Shown in pieces: positions 61,470 to 64,000 of a DNA stretch of 64,000 bases. Both the position numbers and the translations under genes were made by a program. This DNA comes from Apus apus. Lineage: Eukaryota; Chordata; Aves; Apodiformes; Apodidae. Where the stretch lies: assembly GCF_020740795.1 (NCBI RefSeq), contig NC_067289.1:24602608-24666607 (forward strand), in the 5' to 3' direction. Each line of letters starts with the position of its first letter. Within the stretch, counting starts at the first letter, position 1. Under the pieces are notes generated by a model that saw nothing but the letters and a program-made list of their open reading frames with translations, was not told the DNA's origin and made no database searches.

Positions 61470-64000
61470 GTAAGTTGATTTTCTTAGTTTCATTAGAACA
61501 TTTTAATTTGAGGTATTATGAAATATATTGAAATAGCAGACCCTCAGTCTGGCAGTAATGGGTTGTTTAAGGATCTTAAGGCCTGGATAAATTGAACTAA
61601 AATTAAATGCAAATCATAATTGAATACAGGGGAGCTGAATTTTTAATAAGATTATTATCTTAAAAAATTTAAATCTTTAAATTAAAATTACTATAGAAAC
61701 ATTTTTAGACAGTAGTTTCATTTCCACCCTAAGGATTCTGGAGAGGCTGAAGAATAAAAAAAAAAATAAATACAGTTTTTAATGCCAAGTGACAGATTCT
61801 TATGATGAAACTGAAAAAATATCTCTGAAAACATTGCAAGAATGCTTGGAAGATGTGAAGTTGCATGTAGGTTGGTTCCTCTGAACTTTAAAACTCTCCA
61901 CAGCCCTTGGCTCATCTATTTAAGCCAGTAACTAATTTAGTATATGCAAACAGTCCTACTGAAGTGAAACCATCCTTGTGCTGAAGTTCTTTGTTGAGCT
62001 GGGGCCATGGAGACCTACCCTTGATCTTGGCTTTGTTACTAGTTTTATGCACACTAGAGCATTCCAGTTATTTGTGTTTAAGTCGATTTAAAATCACATG
62101 ATTGTCAAGTGCCTCAGTGTAAGCTGCAAATAGCTATTTATACAAACCATGCTTGGCATTTTTAAAATGCTGGTTTTTTATAATCATAATTTCTAGCATT
62201 TTTGTACCATTTCAGTGAAGATACTGTGCTAGATTTTGTTTTTCAGACTTCATACATTGAAATCATGTGACCTTTTGACATTTTTTAAGAAACCACATGC
62301 ACCTGGGGTTGGGTTAAATGTCAGACCCTTATCTCTTTCTAAAACAAATTATCTACATTCTTTCAACCTGTTGAAGGCATTTTAACCACAGGAGTGAATG
62401 TAAAATGTATTTCAATTCTGTTAAGGAAGTTCCTATTTAGATGTAATGTTTTTTCATGCTTACAGCGTCAAAAGATAAGCCAACTGAAAAGTAGTTTTTG
62501 CAAAAAAAACCCAAATAATAATAATTTGAAGGACACACTCTTCACTGTTGATGGTGTTTCAAGCTTTTTCATGTTTTAACTGTGCTTCTCTGAGGTTTGA
62601 TGAAGCTTGTAAAGTAAGACACATATTCTAGTTTGAAATATGCAAGCTGAATTTTCATTGATTATGTTTTTTAGAGGTTCTGGTACAGTATAAAAATACA
62701 GCTGAGCCCCCATGGAATAATTGTCTTCTTGTATTTGTGTTTTAAGATAAGATCCTGTGAGGCTCAGAAACCCTTTAAACTTGACATTTATAGGATCAGA
62801 TTCCCACAGACCCCTCTGTAAGCTACTGACATACCTGGGATCAGAGTAGGATTCTGCAATGATTATGTTATTTAAGAGAGGTATATCATGTTGAAGCTGG
62901 TTTTTCACTTCCTTTATCATCTCCCTGAGAAATGACAGGATTCCCATTGCTAACATTCTTTCTCCTCATTCCACTCTTTGTATTAGAAATAAATTTTCAG
63001 GCTCTTATCTTCAGATGATGATCCACATGCCTGTTCTATCTTTGGATTTTTATTCACTACAAAAACACAAACATACATTTTTCCCTTTCTTAGCTTTTTC
63101 AGTACTTATATGGAGCTTTGTGGCCACATGTCCTTCCATCATGCTGTTGTATGGAAGGAAGTCAGTGTGACCCCATAGTCTCTATTTTATTCAGCCTCAA
63201 GCTTTAATATTGCAGCTGTGGCTACATTGTTCTACCCTGGCCCAGGTTGCCCAGGGAAGCTGTGGCTGCCCCATCCCTGGCAGTGTTGAAGGGCAGGTTG
63301 GATGGGGCTTGGAGCAGCCTGGGCTGGTGGGAGGTGTCCCTGCCCACTCAGGGGGGTTGGGTGAGCTTTCAGGTCCCTTCCAACTCAAACCATTCTATGA
63401 TTCTTTGAGCCTTCTTCATCCTTAGATTATCTTAATATTCTTCCTCTTATTCCTCCTTTCCGAAAGGTTTTTTTTTTAAAAATGCTTTATTTGCAATCCT
63501 TTGGGCTTCCAGCTGACAGTGCCCTGATCTGTTTTGCTGAGGTGATTTCTTTTGATGCATCTCTTTGGTATATGCTGGTAGCCCACATGATTATGCTTAA
63601 AGCAGGATTTCTCTGAGTTCTGTGAAGTACACATTGCAGCAAGTTCCGTGCTCCTTTGGAGAGAGCCACAGGGTTATAGAGAGCAGGATGTCTAAAGTAC
63701 TGAAGGTCCACAATTGAAAGAAAACATGGCTGTACCAGCATGAATTTTTGAAGTGTTTTGTAGACCCTGACACTGAAGCTGTTTGAGGTGAGGTCTGTAG
63801 TGGCAGTGGTGCCACCTGCACTGAGTCCTTCTCAGGCCCAACATCTGGTTAGCAGGACCTCTGCTGAGCCCACAGTTGAATAGCCTCTCCTGAGATGTCT
63901 CTCCAACATTGCTACTGTTGAGGTTTGTAAACCACTGGCTCTTTAACCCTTTTAAGTCCTCTATGGAATTGAGTGTGTTGGTCAAGCTGAAAATCAAGTG
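61470..64000 (+). other. IFT80: IFT80 intron 4, running off the window
   Basis: The next expected exon (human GTPVYSVAWGPDSEK) was not found before the window ends. The only recognised content is the CR1 fragment at 63238-63406. Confidence 0.75.
63238..63406 (+). mobile_element. CR1 LINE, truncated 3' end
   Basis: Begins in the CCAGGTTGCCCAGGGAAGCT block, continues through GGCAGGTTGGATGGGGCTTG and ends CCATTCTATGATTCTTTG, the characteristic CR1 terminus. It is in sense orientation within an IFT80 intron. Confidence 0.92.

Overview
The window is nuclear DNA from a vertebrate, almost certainly a bird. Three protein-coding genes with vertebrate exon-intron structure can be read, and the recognisable interspersed repeats are 3' ends of CR1 LINEs, the dominant avian retroposon. 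GC-rich CpG-island promoters sit in an otherwise AT-rich background. The species cannot be fixed from the sequence alone. Gene identities come from matching translated exons to remembered family sequences; no database search was run.

Layout. 1-4750 has no recognisable coding sequence; by human gene order it could be the 3' UTR or downstream flank of KPNA4. 4780-5620 is a CpG island with a perfect NRF1 site, taken as the TRIM59 promoter and first exon. TRIM59 (plus strand) has its whole coding sequence in one exon (10281-11504) and a 3' UTR of about 2 kb ending near 13500. SMC4 (minus strand, tail-to-tail with TRIM59) runs from its ATG at 46150 to its stop at 14875. I could place 23 coding exons, 3888 bases in total, giving 1295 residues with every splice phase consistent. 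Its fourth coding intron (31167-41956) carries the mir-15b / mir-16-2 microRNA cluster in sense orientation. A GC-rich island at about 47.9-49.9 kb separates SMC4 from IFT80, which are head-to-head and probably share a bidirectional promoter. IFT80 (plus strand) enters with four coding exons (residues 1-146) and continues past the right edge. Its first coding intron is a 207-bp AT-AC intron with a textbook U12-type donor and branch site.

How the genes relate. SMC4 is the condensin ATPase used in mitotic chromosome condensation, and its intronic miR-15/16 family microRNAs are known repressors of cyclins and BCL2, so a proliferation gene and anti-proliferative microRNAs share one transcript. 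IFT80 is an intraflagellar transport (IFT-B) subunit needed for cilia. TRIM59 is a membrane-anchored RING ubiquitin ligase. TRIM59 and IFT80 lie in the same direction with SMC4 antisense between them, the human arrangement, in which a TRIM59-IFT80 readthrough transcript is known; such a transcript would cross SMC4 and the microRNA cluster in antisense.

I found no evidence for an undescribed multi-gene system. The most notable items are the AT-AC minor-spliceosome intron of IFT80, the microRNA cluster with changes confined to the 3' halves of the mature strands, a perfect 28-bp palindrome in the TRIM59 3' UTR, a CR1 tail lying about 10 bases from an SMC4 splice donor, and an SMC4 C-terminus longer than the human one.
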